Origin: Oligoflexus sp.
GTDB taxonomy: Bacteria; Bdellovibrionota_B; Oligoflexia; Oligoflexales; Oligoflexaceae
Reading direction: 5' to 3'
NCBI GenBank assembly: GCA_014378195.1
Contig: JACMOC010000059.1
Coordinates: 22,516 to 86,515, forward strand
Length of the DNA stretch: 64,000 nucleotides
The notes under the pieces are model-generated. The model saw only the letters and a list, made by a program, of their open reading frames with translations. It did not search any database and was not told the origin of the DNA. This document shows, piece by piece, positions 1-8,093 of the stretch. Each line of letters begins with the position of its first letter. Within the stretch, counting starts at the first letter, position 1. A program made the translations under genes and the position numbers.

Positions 1-45
1 ATCGCCGCTCCCAAGCCAGATGAAGTGGACAAGGACAAGAAATAG
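1..45 (+). CDS. C-terminal end of an upstream gene (partial)
   Basis: The first 45 bases read in frame 1 as a lysine/aspartate-rich tail (IAAPKPDEVDKDKK) ending in TAG, followed 27 bases later by a terminator hairpin. This is what the end of a plus-strand gene looks like, but only 14 residues are visible, so neither the frame nor the product can be proved. Confidence 0.45.
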   Translation: MAAPKPDEVDKDKK

Positions 46-72
46 ACAGATCTCGTCTTGCACCTATATTTT

Positions 73-102
73 GAAAAGGCTTCGATTTACGAAGCCTTTT
101 TC
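73..102. terminator. Bidirectional rho-independent terminator
   Basis: Arms GAAAAGGCTTCG and CGAAGCCTTTTTC flank a five-base loop, with A-run and T-run on either side, so it can end the gene entering from the left and the pirin gene coming from the right. Confidence 0.85.
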
Positions 103-118
103 AATTTCCCCTCCGGCT

Positions 119-1063
119 TCACATGATCGTACCTTTGACCGGTTCTTCATGAGGCAAGGGAATAAATTCTTTATCATCGCCGGGTATGGGTGAAAATCGT
201 CGACTCGTAGCTCTCGGGCCATCACTCCACAGCGCCTTTGCTTCCTCGATTCGTTCTTTGGAACTCGACACAAAATTCCAAAAGATATGCCTCTTTCCAA
301 GCGTTTGACCGCCTAGAACCATAATCCGAGCATTTTCCTGACACGCAGCAACCGTCAGATCACACCCGGGCTTTGCGATTGCCATAGAATAGGGATCAAA
401 AACCATCCCTTCAACAGTTACGGAACCTTCGACGATATAAACGGCAATCTCTCGCCCTTCACTGGGCAGCACGAATTTTTGCCCCGCCTTTAAGCTTATG
501 TCCGCATAAAACATGTCCGAGTGCACCTTAACAGGGCTTTCATGGCCAAATGCTTTGCCCAGCAGCAGCCTTACGGGCACCCCATCTTTTTCAAAGCTCG
601 GAAGAGTATGTTTAGGGTGGTGCACAAACGTAGGCTCTGACTCTTCAAACTCTTCGGGAAGGGCAACCCAAAGCTGAATGCCGTTCATCGCAACAGACTG
701 CCCGCGAAGACTCTCAGGCGTCCTTTCTGAATGGACGATCCCGCGCCCAGCCATCATCCAGTTGATCGCACCCGGTTCGATCAGCTGATCCGAACCGAGA
801 CTATCCTGATGACGAATCACCCCTTCAAATAGGTAGGTCACCGTTGCAAGGTTGATATGGGGATGGGGACGGACAGTCATCCTCTGCCCAGCAGGAAGCA
901 CGGCAGGTCCCATGTGGTCAAAAAAGATAAAAGGTCCAACCATCCGGTGCATCATGTAGGGCAAGACACGGTGGACCGAAAAACTACCCAGATCGCGCTC
1001 CCGGCCGGAAATAACGTGCCCGAGTGTGGGGTGGTTTGCTACCTCTTGTGTTTGGTGATCCAT
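119..1063 (-). CDS. Pirin family protein
   Basis: Bicupin protein of 314 residues. Pirins are cytoplasmic metal-binding cupins; bacterial members are linked to quercetinase activity or to metabolic regulation. The N-terminal cupin is clear: GPFIFFDHMGP, then RPHPHINLATVTYLFEG with the metal-ligand histidines, then the conserved stretch around AGRGIVHSERTPE, followed by a weaker C-terminal pirin_C half. The frame is open further upstream, to 1144, but that would run into the OsmC gene; the ATG at 1063 has AGGA seven bases upstream and begins MDHQTQEV, so I use it. The stop of the OsmC-like gene lies 8 bases upstream, so the two are probably co-transcribed. The substrate is unknown. Confidence 0.9.
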   Translation of the reverse strand: MDHQTQEVANHPTLGHVISGRERDLGSFSVHRVLPYMMHRMVGPFIFFDHMGPAVLPAGQRMTVRPHPHINLATVTYLFEGVIRHQDSLGSDQLIEPGAINWMMAGRGIVHSERTPESLRGQSVAMNGIQLWVALPEEFEESEPTFVHHPKHTLPSFEKDGVPVRLLLGKAFGHESPVKVHSDMFYADISLKAGQKFVLPSEGREIAVYIVEGSVTVEGMVFDPYSMAIAKPGCDLTVAACQENARIMVLGGQTLGKRHIFWNFVSSSKERIEEAKALWSDGPRATSRRFSPIPGDDKEFIPLPHEEPVKGTIM

Positions 1064-1071
1064 GACAAGTC

Positions 1072-1467
1072 CTACTTTCTCGCATCCAGAAGGACGGAAG
1101 TCGTAATGTCGACTTTCCCTACCAGGAGATTGTGAATGGGGCATTTATTGGCAATCTCAGTCAGTCGTTCAACCTGTTTAGAAGGCAGTTCCTTGCCAAA
1201 ACGAATCGTACGCAGAAGTCGAGTGCCCTCTTTCGTTTCCGATTCAATGTGGGCATCCACTGTAATCGAACCGAGGTCCCATTGCTTGTGGTTTGCATAA
1301 AGCTGCAAAGTAAGGATGGTGCAGGCAACCAACGAGGCTTCCAGCAGAGCATGAGGATCTGGACCCTCGTCAAGCCCACCAAGCTTAGGGGAAAGTCCTG
1401 AGACTAAGCTGTGCCGTCCTGCGTTCATATCCGCGTGAAGAGATTGTTGTCCGATACCCTGCGTCAT
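1072..1467 (-). CDS. OsmC family protein (peroxiredoxin-like)
   Basis: 131 residues. OsmC/Ohr proteins are small cytoplasmic dimers that reduce organic hydroperoxides with two cysteines. Both conserved cysteines are visible, in LVACTILTLQLYANHK (around residue 50) and in ANKCPIHNLL (around residue 109), the latter being the family's signature spacing to a proline. The order of elements fits the general OsmC branch rather than classical Ohr. It lies between a small membrane protein and pirin on the same strand with short gaps. The exact substrate cannot be told from sequence. Confidence 0.88.
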   Translation of the reverse strand: MTQGIGQQSLHADMNAGRHSLVSGLSPKLGGLDEGPDPHALLEASLVACTILTLQLYANHKQWDLGSITVDAHIESETKEGTRLLRTIRFGKELPSKQVERLTEIANKCPIHNLLVGKVDITTSVLLDARK

Positions 1468-1479
1468 AGTCGACCGCCT

Positions 1480-1737
1480 TTACCCTTTTTTCGTGTTCTT
1501 AAGTCCGATACGCGCCAAGGCCACAAGGCTAATGACGAACCAAGAGCCTTCCAAAACAATAAAACCATACTGGAGGTGCAGGTAAGCGTTAATAAACAGA
1601 CCCAAAGATCCTAGGGCATTAAGACTTTGAAAGAGCGTCGGGCTCAGTTTTCCCGGGCGCAAACTTTCCACAGCATAAGCCACCAAAATAAGAAACGCTC
1701 CAATCAATGAAATGATTTGATCCCAAGCTAAATCCAT
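1480..1737 (-). CDS. Small two/three-helix membrane protein (CBU_0592-like)
   Basis: 85 residues with three hydrophobic segments (roughly 8-22, 39-53 and 60-75) separated by short loops, and a lysine-rich C-terminus. The pattern SLIGAFLILVAYA ... NALGSLGLFINAYLHLQYGFIVLEGSWFVISL resembles the uncharacterised CBU_0592-type membrane proteins. Its ATG overlaps the end of the upstream phosphorylase gene by 10 bases, indicating translational coupling. No function is known. Confidence 0.75.
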   Translation of the reverse strand: MDLAWDQIISLIGAFLILVAYAVESLRPGKLSPTLFQSLNALGSLGLFINAYLHLQYGFIVLEGSWFVISLVALARIGLKNTKKG

Positions 1738-2573
1738 TCTTTATCCTCTCCATGAGCCCAAGCTGCGATACAGGCAAAGGCAAAATCAATCGTACTATCA
1801 ACAGTATCCGATACATTTTGCGGATCAGTTGCGAAAGGTTCGTCATCGCCCACTATGGCCAGGATCGCGCCCCCTTTCACACCCGGTCCACGGCCCCGCA
1901 TGAGGGAATCACTTTGCCAAGTCTGAAGTAAAGTAAACAGCTGGGCACACTCCATTTCTGAAGCCAAAACACCTGCTTTCTTTAGATGCTCCATGTAGTC
2001 ATGGTGCTGCGATTGTAGCAGTCCCTGACCAAATTCCCTTGCATAGAGCGAATCCTTAGTATGAATAATGCCGAGTTCAACCTTTGCCGCCAATCCGAGC
2101 TCGACACTTACGCGACGGGCGATGTCCAGAAATTCGATCGAACTTAGGACAGGAATACTCGCATTGAGATAATGCCGGCTTGTCCCTTCATCACGGACCG
2201 AGGCGGTGGGAATAACAATGTGCCCCACCCGGAGGCGCTTCGGTTGCAGGGATCCCGCGGTACCTACGCGGATAATGCGTTTCGCTCCAAGCTGCAAAAG
2301 CTCTGTTCCGATAATATCCATGCTTGGACAACCCATTCCGGAGCTCATGATCCCGACATCGATCGTGCGCCCCTTGGATTCAAACTGCCCTTGGTAAAAA
2401 TTATGCCGGCGCGGATGTTCCACCACCTGCACGTTCTGCAACTTCTTGGCCATCTCCTGAGCCCGTCCATCGCTCCCGGGTAATAATATATAGCGACCCA
2501 AGTGGCCGTTACCGGCGATATGGGTTGTGCTGATGTTCATGTGGAGAGGTTTAGCGGGAGGCGATGCGTTCAT
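1728..2573 (-). CDS. Nucleoside phosphorylase (uridine/purine phosphorylase family)
   Basis: 281 residues of the PNP_UDP_1 fold, which splits nucleosides with phosphate to give a free base and ribose-1-phosphate. Evidence: the phosphate-binding start ILLPGSDGRAQEMA (as PGDPGRV in Udp), SSGMGCPSMDI, the ribose/phosphate strand IRVGTAGSLQP, and ASEMECAQLFTL, which corresponds to the FEMESATLF segment of uridine phosphorylase. Hence closer to Udp than to trimeric PNP, though base preference is not certain. Start ATG has AGGAG five bases upstream. First gene of a minus-strand run through the small membrane protein, OsmC and pirin. Confidence 0.85.
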   Translation of the reverse strand: MNASPPAKPLHMNISTTHIAGNGHLGRYILLPGSDGRAQEMAKKLQNVQVVEHPRRHNFYQGQFESKGRTIDVGIMSSGMGCPSMDIIGTELLQLGAKRIIRVGTAGSLQPKRLRVGHIVIPTASVRDEGTSRHYLNASIPVLSSIEFLDIARRVSVELGLAAKVELGIIHTKDSLYAREFGQGLLQSQHHDYMEHLKKAGVLASEMECAQLFTLLQTWQSDSLMRGRGPGVKGGAILAIVGDDEPFATDPQNVSDTVDSTIDFAFACIAAWAHGEDKEWI

Positions 2574-2788
2574 AAAAACTCCTATTCAATCTAGTCATCG
2601 TGAAACAAATGAGGAAAAGCTGCAAGTCCGAGCTTCGCCATTGCGCGGCTTTTGCCGATGGGATGCAAAATTAATCTCTCTTTTGCCACGCCTTTTTATC
2701 CAGTCATAACCGCGGGATTAAAAATTCAAACCGAGAGGGATCAGGCCTAACCGGTAGTGCTTTAAGACGACACTCTCGTGGAGAAAAC
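2574..2788. other. Divergent intergenic region
   Basis: 215 bases between the divergently transcribed phosphorylase and the broken lipoprotein gene. It must contain both promoters, but I see no convincing -35/-10 pair or operator. Confidence 0.4.
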
Positions 2789-4760
2789 ATGGCTTTCATA
2801 AAATTTACTATTGTCATAATAGGTACATTGTTACTCCTTGCCTGCAACGATTCGGCGCCTCTAAGAGGCGGTGTTGCTATCCAAACAAACGCGTATTCGA
2901 GCAAATCAAAATCAGCGGCCGCGCCAGGTGCCGATGCTGAAAAACCAGCCGATCTGGACTATAACTTCAGTCTCCTCGCTGAAGGTGGTGCCGACGTTAT
3001 TCCGCAGCAAATATCAAACGCGATTCCTGCCGTCCTAAACAGTGCCGACGGCAACGCATTAGCCGCTAAGGACCTTAAAGGCTAGACCGTCAAAATTCAT
3101 CGAGACGATGATAAGGCGGCTCTCGCCACTAAGATCGCACCGCAATTGGTCGATCTGAGTACCGTTTCTCATAGAGGTAACGTTGTTGCCGATTTTGAAA
3201 ATACAAGCTTGGGCCGTACAGACAGCGTCTCCCAGACACTCTATGTCGACGCCGAAGCACCCAAAGTCAAACTCCTGCGTATGAGTGATGCTGCGGACGG
3301 CAAGACCTCTCAAATTATGTGGTCCGCGACAGATGACTACAAAATCAACGAATCGAAGCTCGTCATGATGGGTTGTCTTGATTATGTTCAGTCCCTCAAG
3401 CCTCATTCCCGAATGGATCTGAATGCTCTGCCTGCGAATTGTTCTGTCATATACCAAGGCGCTGAACTTGCAGCCCTCGGCGCACAGATCGCGATGACCG
3501 CAAAATCGCTTGGAACTGCCGACGTGTTACCACGTGATATTATTTTCGGCCTTTATGCTGAGGATATGGTGGGCCAGAGTGCGTTCACCTGGATAAGTAA
3601 ACCAGACCAGGAAAAGGGTCATTTGATGCTGAGCGTTTTGCCCTCAGCAAAGGTTTATACAAATAACGCCGCGATGCCCATCACGATCAAACTCGTGCAT
3701 GTCGTTGGTGGTGATGTCACGCAGGTCGATGCTGCGGCTCAAAGCAAACTTTGGCCAGATTTTGAAATTTCGTCAAGCGCCATCCCTCTCGCGGCGAGCT
3801 TAGCCGCCGTGACTTTTGTCCCCAGTATTCCCCTCTCTTTTACTGCGGAAGGGCTCTACACTCACGTTCTCACTGCAACAGAAAAATCGACGGGCATTGT
3901 TTCAAACGCACAAACCGTTATGTATATTTATGACAAAACGCCTCCGGTCGTCGATCCTCTGCAGATTACCCTCGACAAAACGATTCCCATTCCCGACACC
4001 AAAGTGAGTGTCACCTGGAAAGCAACCGATGGGAGCGGTATCGGTAAACAGGTCCTTGAGATCAAAACGGCCTCACAATCCGCGTGGACCGTCGTGCCCG
4101 GCCCTATTGGATCAAAAGACAACACCTTCTCATTTGCTTGGGGATCACGTCTGTCCGAGAACTTCGAAGCGCGCGTGACCGCTACCGATCTTGCTGGAAA
4201 CTCAGATTCAAACAGCGGAAAATGGGTCGAGCAAATATTTAACGCAGCGGTTATCACAACCTCGACAGAGTGTTTTTTCTGCCACATCAAAGTCATCGGC
4301 GATGTGGGCGGCATCAATTTCCCGACCAACGAACAAATGTGTAACGACTCAGGGATACGATTTGAAGTTGTCGGCACCATGTACGGCACCAACGCTGTTC
4401 CGACCAAACTCAGCACGAATCCGGGTAAAGCTTCGGCGATCGTATCGAATTATAAAAATGATGATGTGAAGATCTTCCCGAAAAACGAAGTCTTCCCTAC
4501 CCTAGACCCACGCAGGTCGCACCATCCAGTGGCGCGCGTACCAAAACATCCTTTTAAACGGTGGTTTCATGACACCAAAAGGCGGTTTTCTCTCAACTGT
4601 TCCCGAACGTGTGGCGCGATCAGGCAAAGATGTATCGCTCTTCAAACTGAACGAGCGTAATGGAATGCCGGCTGACTTCAGGGTTGTTCGCTACGACTAT
4701 CGTCTCCGCATCGGCGGCGGTGGATTCGAAACACTTAAAGGCTACTTCGATCAGCAATAA
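2789..4760 (+). pseudogene. Broken lipoprotein gene with Ig-like repeats and one CXXCH haem-type site
   Basis: The reading starts with a lipoprotein signal (GTLLLLACNDS, Cys at residue 19) and runs 98 residues to an in-frame TAG at 3083-3085. The same frame then continues without interruption to about 4500, through Ig/fibronectin-like segments (DNKTPP-type boundaries such as YDKTPPVVDPLQ, and VSVTWKATDGSGIG) and a CFFCH motif at 4271-4285, the CXXCH signature for covalent haem attachment. Near 4500 the sense reading moves to the next frame and ends at 4760 with a coherent tail (RIGGGGFETLKGYFDQQ). One nonsense codon plus one frameshift make decay likely; sequencing errors or stop-codon readthrough are less likely alternatives. 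A terminator follows. Confidence 0.7.
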
Positions 4761-4785
4761 GATCAAATAAGATCGCGTCGCTACC

Positions 4786-4814
4786 AAGCCCGAGACCGTG
4801 TGCCTTGGGCTTTT
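4786..4814 (+). terminator. Rho-independent terminator after the broken lipoprotein gene
   Basis: AAGCCCGAG and CTTGGGCTT pair over nine bases (one G-U) around a nine-base loop, followed by TTTT. Confidence 0.7.
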
Positions 4815-4922
4815 ACTTTGTCCACCCACCAAGCCATAATAACCAAACACTCTGTGGCCCAGCTGTTGCATAATACTCCCCGAAGTCCGACCGGGACCAA
4901 ACGCAACACAGGAGTCAGATCC

Positions 4923-5060
4923 ATGAAACTACTTAAACCGCTCTTAAGACCTTTTTCAAAAAGCCTTGAAGAAGGCAAAATCGGATGGGCTATTCTATGG
5001 TTAATCGGTGTTCCGCTCCCTGTGCTTGGGATTTTTTACGTCCTGCGCGGCTGCCACTGA
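4923..5060 (+). CDS. 45-residue single-pass membrane protein
   Basis: Encodes 45 residues: a basic N-terminus (MKLLKPLLRPFSKSLEEGK), one hydrophobic helix (IGWAILWLIGVPLPVLGIFYVL) and a short RGCH tail. AGGAG lies eight bases before the ATG, an excellent ribosome-binding site. A hairpin-forming repeat (CACTGA ... TCAGTG) overlaps the stop codon. I do not recognise the family; small hydrophobic proteins of this kind are often inner-membrane modulators, but that is only inference. Confidence 0.65.
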   Translation: MKLLKPLLRPFSKSLEEGKIGWAILWLIGVPLPVLGIFYVLRGCH

Positions 5061-5085
5061 ATCTTTTTTCAATCAGTGAATAACT

Positions 5086-5116
5086 CGGGCGACAGGCCTC
5101 CATGCTGCGTCGCCCG
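5086..5116. repeat. Inverted repeat / stem-loop
   Basis: CGGGCGAC and GTCGCCCG form an eight-base perfect stem around a 15-base loop, 26 bases after the small membrane protein. No T-run follows, so it is probably an mRNA-stabilising stem or a rho-assisted end rather than an intrinsic terminator. Confidence 0.5.
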
Positions 5117-5269
5117 TGATTCCCCAATACTTCCTTTACGGTGACGTTTGAGCGCACACTCTCCACGAGTCTACGCCAACGTTCTTCTAGACTTCTTGCC
5201 AGCCTTCAATTACTCCTAAGAGAGCAGCTATCCCTAGGTAAAAAAGCCGGAAAATGAAAGGAATTTGTC

Positions 5270-6553
5270 ATGCACAATTTCTCGGATTACCCTCGTAGAC
5301 TGTTAATCACTACGAGCCTCACCTTCAGCTTTCTTGGCCTTACCACTGTGTCCGCGTGCAATTTTTCAAAATCTCATTCCGATATCAAAGACGCGGCTCA
5401 GACGCCGGTCGAGGTTTTGGTCTCTAGCCATCTCATCGCAAGTCTTGACAAAGCGATGCTGACGCAAAAATTAAATGGTTCGGGTATCACAGCACTCAAT
5501 GGCGTAAGAATATATCAGGTAAGTTATAATACGCTTAGTTTTGATCACACCCCTATTCGCGCATCGGGGATCGTGTTGATTCCGGATTCAGGCGCTTCGT
5601 CCTATCCATGGATCTCTTTGCAACATGCGACTCTCACGAAAAAAGCCGATGCTCCCAGTATGAATCCGCGCGAGGGTCTGGCTGATTCGTCACAGGGATT
5701 TGTCACCGTCGTAGCCGACTATCTAGGTTACGGCGATTCTGCTCAAATCTATCATCCGTACATTCTCGAAAATGGTTATTCGGCTCCGGGAATCGATATT
5801 CTCCGAGCCGCGCGCGAACTCACGGAGACCCAAAACATCAATCTCACCACCCTTTTCCTGAAAGGTTATTCGGAGGGAGGGTATGCGACTGCGTCTCTGC
5901 AAAAAGCGCTTGAATCCCTGGGCACAAATGAATTTTCGATCCGTGCCTCATCGGCCTCAGCTGGTCCGCTCGACGTTGAAAAAACAGGTGTATTGGTCGT
6001 TCAGGCTGCTTCTATTGATCCGGCCAACATCCCCTTTCTTATCCTTGCCTACGATCACTGGCTGACGGGCGATAGCATGCCTTTATCCTCGATTTTTGTG
6101 CCGAGCATAGAGGCTGTTACTCACGCATTGGATGGAAGATATACATCGACTGAAATAGCCCAACAATTGCCCACAACGACGCGCGTACTTTTTAAAGAAA
6201 GTTTTGTAAACGACTTCATTTCCGCAACGCCGATACTTCCTGAGGCAGTCCAACTTCACCAGCTCTTAAAAAGCCAAAGCCTCCTGACGAACTGGGCTCC
6301 CAAATCTCCGACGCGCATATACCACTGTATTGACGATGAAGAAGTTCCGGTTGCTGTTACCATCGAGGCTACTGCGATCTATAAAGCAGCAGGCGCCCCT
6401 GTGGAGTCTGTTCTTATACCGAGCCCTGATCCAAGCAAACCCTATACGCATGGCACATGCCCGGCGATATTTGCTCCTTTAGCGTGGTTTCGCCAAATCT
6501 TAGCTCAGGATCAAGCACTGGCGATGTCAAAGACGTCTGCAAAGACTCCCTGA
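5270..6553 (+). CDS. Secreted lipoprotein alpha/beta hydrolase (lipase-like)
   Basis: 427 residues. A lipoprotein-type signal ends at TVSAC (Cys 30), so the enzyme is expected to be lipid-anchored outside the inner membrane. The alpha/beta-hydrolase core shows the nucleophile elbow GYSEGGYA (GXSXG, Ser near residue 199), a late acidic position in CIDDEEVPV and a C-terminal histidine in YTHGTCPA, the order expected for a Ser-Asp-His triad. Conserved preceding text VVADYLGYGDS is typical of the secretory lipase (LIP) branch. Start ATG preceded by AAAGGA with eight-base spacing. The gene stands alone with over 200 bases on each side. The substrate (triglyceride or other ester) is not predictable. 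Confidence 0.85.
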   Translation: MHNFSDYPRRLLITTSLTFSFLGLTTVSACNFSKSHSDIKDAAQTPVEVLVSSHLIASLDKAMLTQKLNGSGITALNGVRIYQVSYNTLSFDHTPIRASGIVLIPDSGASSYPWISLQHATLTKKADAPSMNPREGLADSSQGFVTVVADYLGYGDSAQIYHPYILENGYSAPGIDILRAARELTETQNINLTTLFLKGYSEGGYATASLQKALESLGTNEFSIRASSASAGPLDVEKTGVLVVQAASIDPANIPFLILAYDHWLTGDSMPLSSIFVPSIEAVTHALDGRYTSTEIAQQLPTTTRVLFKESFVNDFISATPILPEAVQLHQLLKSQSLLTNWAPKSPTRIYHCIDDEEVPVAVTIEATAIYKAAGAPVESVLIPSPDPSKPYTHGTCPAIFAPLAWFRQILAQDQALAMSKTSAKTP

Positions 6554-6784
6554 AAAAAGCCACTGCGGTGATCTCCTACGAGTCAAATCGACGAGAGCAG
6601 TGTAATACGCTATATATTTCGCTAAATTACTCCTAAGTAACCGATATCGTATGGCTTTCTACACAGTTTTCCCCATAATTCCGGCCTTTGTCATGTCGAT
6701 CTCTCCCCCACTTGTGATACCTCCTCCTAAGGGCCGTGCGAGAGCCTTAGTGAATTACGGAAGTAATAGTTGAGGAAACCACTT

Positions 6785-7951
6785 ATGGAAATCGACAACA
6801 AAAAAGTGCTGACTTTAAAGGATCAAGCAGGACAGAGCATGCCTCCTAACCTCAAGGTCGACCTTAACATTCCGATCAAAACGGTCTTCAAACTTCTGGC
6901 GATAGCGCTGCTTGTTTATGCGCTTATAGCTCTGACGCCCATTATCGTGACTATCTTCGTTGCCACGATGGTTGCTGTGACCCTCCATCCCCTTATATTG
7001 CAGCTTGAAAGCCGTCGTTTCCCCAGTTGGGTGGGCCTCTCCATCGTTGTGTGTGGTATATTTTTATCTCTCGCTTTGATTTTTACGATGATACTACCGC
7101 CGCTCATCGAGCAAGGAACTTTGCTGATGAACAATATGCCCGAGCTCAAACAATCAGTCCTTACCCATATCCCACAGTCCGGCCCACTTCACGAAATGGC
7201 AACAAGTGCATTAAGTGAACTCGCGAAAACCGATGCTTCAAAAATCGTTACGCCACTCGTATCATTCGGTCAAATTGCTATTGGCGGTTTTGCCGAACTC
7301 TTTTTGATCTTTATTTTTACGATCTATCTCTTGGCTGACGGTCCGAGGGCCTTGCGCTGGGTGCTTGACTTTTTCTCTGTGGAAAAACACGACAAACTGA
7401 AAGAAACGGCTAGCGAAACCTCCAAGGTAATCTCGGCTTATGTCGCTGGTCAGTTGATCACGTGTTTGATATGTGGGGCATACACTCTAACAGTTTTATC
7501 TATCCTTCATGTGCCTGCAGCTTTGATGTTAGCAACCATTGCAGCCGTATTTGATATTCTTCCGGTCTTAGGCTTTTTCCTGGCTGCCGTGCCAGCCGTC
7601 ATCCTCGGTCTGACGATTTCTCCTTTGACGGGCGTTCTCGTTGTCGCCCTCTACATCCTCTACCACGCTCTTGAAAATTATATTTTGATCCCCAAGATTT
7701 ACGGAAATCGTTTGCGCCTCTCCGACCTCGTGGTTCTAACATCGCTCATCGCGGCGGGCACCCTCGGTGGTATCATTGGAGCCATCGTAATTTTACCCCT
7801 TGTTGCGTCCTATCCCATTATCGAAAGAATCTGGCTTGTTGATTATCTCGGTAAAGGCGTCGTTAAAAAGCACCACGAATCCACGCCTGGTCGCGATGAA
7901 TCGAAAACGTTCCCAGGGCCGGACCAGAGCACAGCACCCAGTCTTAATTAA
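6785..7951 (+). CDS. AI-2E family transporter (PerM/TqsA-type)
   Basis: 388-residue inner-membrane protein with about seven to eight hydrophobic segments. Features of the family: an N-terminal hairpin (FKLLAIALLVYALIALTP), a long periplasmic/amphipathic stretch with helix-forming sequence (residues ~115-160), then FILIFTIYLLADGPRALR and the conserved C-terminal run around VPAALMLATIAAVFDILPVLG and HALENYILIPKIYGNRL. Members export autoinducer-2 or act as Na+/H+ antiporters or general permeases; which applies here is unknown. I chose the ATG at 6785, eight bases after GAGGA, over the in-frame TTG at 6770. Confidence 0.88.
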   Translation: MEIDNKKVLTLKDQAGQSMPPNLKVDLNIPIKTVFKLLAIALLVYALIALTPIIVTIFVATMVAVTLHPLILQLESRRFPSWVGLSIVVCGIFLSLALIFTMILPPLIEQGTLLMNNMPELKQSVLTHIPQSGPLHEMATSALSELAKTDASKIVTPLVSFGQIAIGGFAELFLIFIFTIYLLADGPRALRWVLDFFSVEKHDKLKETASETSKVISAYVAGQLITCLICGAYTLTVLSILHVPAALMLATIAAVFDILPVLGFFLAAVPAVILGLTISPLTGVLVVALYILYHALENYILIPKIYGNRLRLSDLVVLTSLIAAGTLGGIIGAIVILPLVASYPIIERIWLVDYLGKGVVKKHHESTPGRDESKTFPGPDQSTAPSLN

Positions 7952-7978
7952 GCGCTAAACCATCAGGATTTTTCACTC

Positions 7979-8007
7979 CTCCCGCCTCTAAAGAAGCGGG
8001 AGAGTTT
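7979..8007 (+). terminator. Weak terminator after the AI-2E transporter gene
   Basis: CTCCCGC and GCGGGAG form a seven-base stem followed only by AGTTT. The position, 27 bases past the stop, suits a terminator, but the T-run is short. Confidence 0.5.
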
Positions 8008-8093
8008 CCATGCCACTCCAGCGGATTGCGTCCGCATGGCTTCAGTGTTACGTCTTAGGGCTATAAGCACAGTGTAAGCGAGGCTATCCCTCT

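Noticed and set aside
5208..6637. 13-base word AATTACTCCTAAG at 5208-5220 and again at 6625-6637, both upstream of genes
   Set aside because: Exact 13-base repeats are expected by chance in 64 kb; no third good copy was found.
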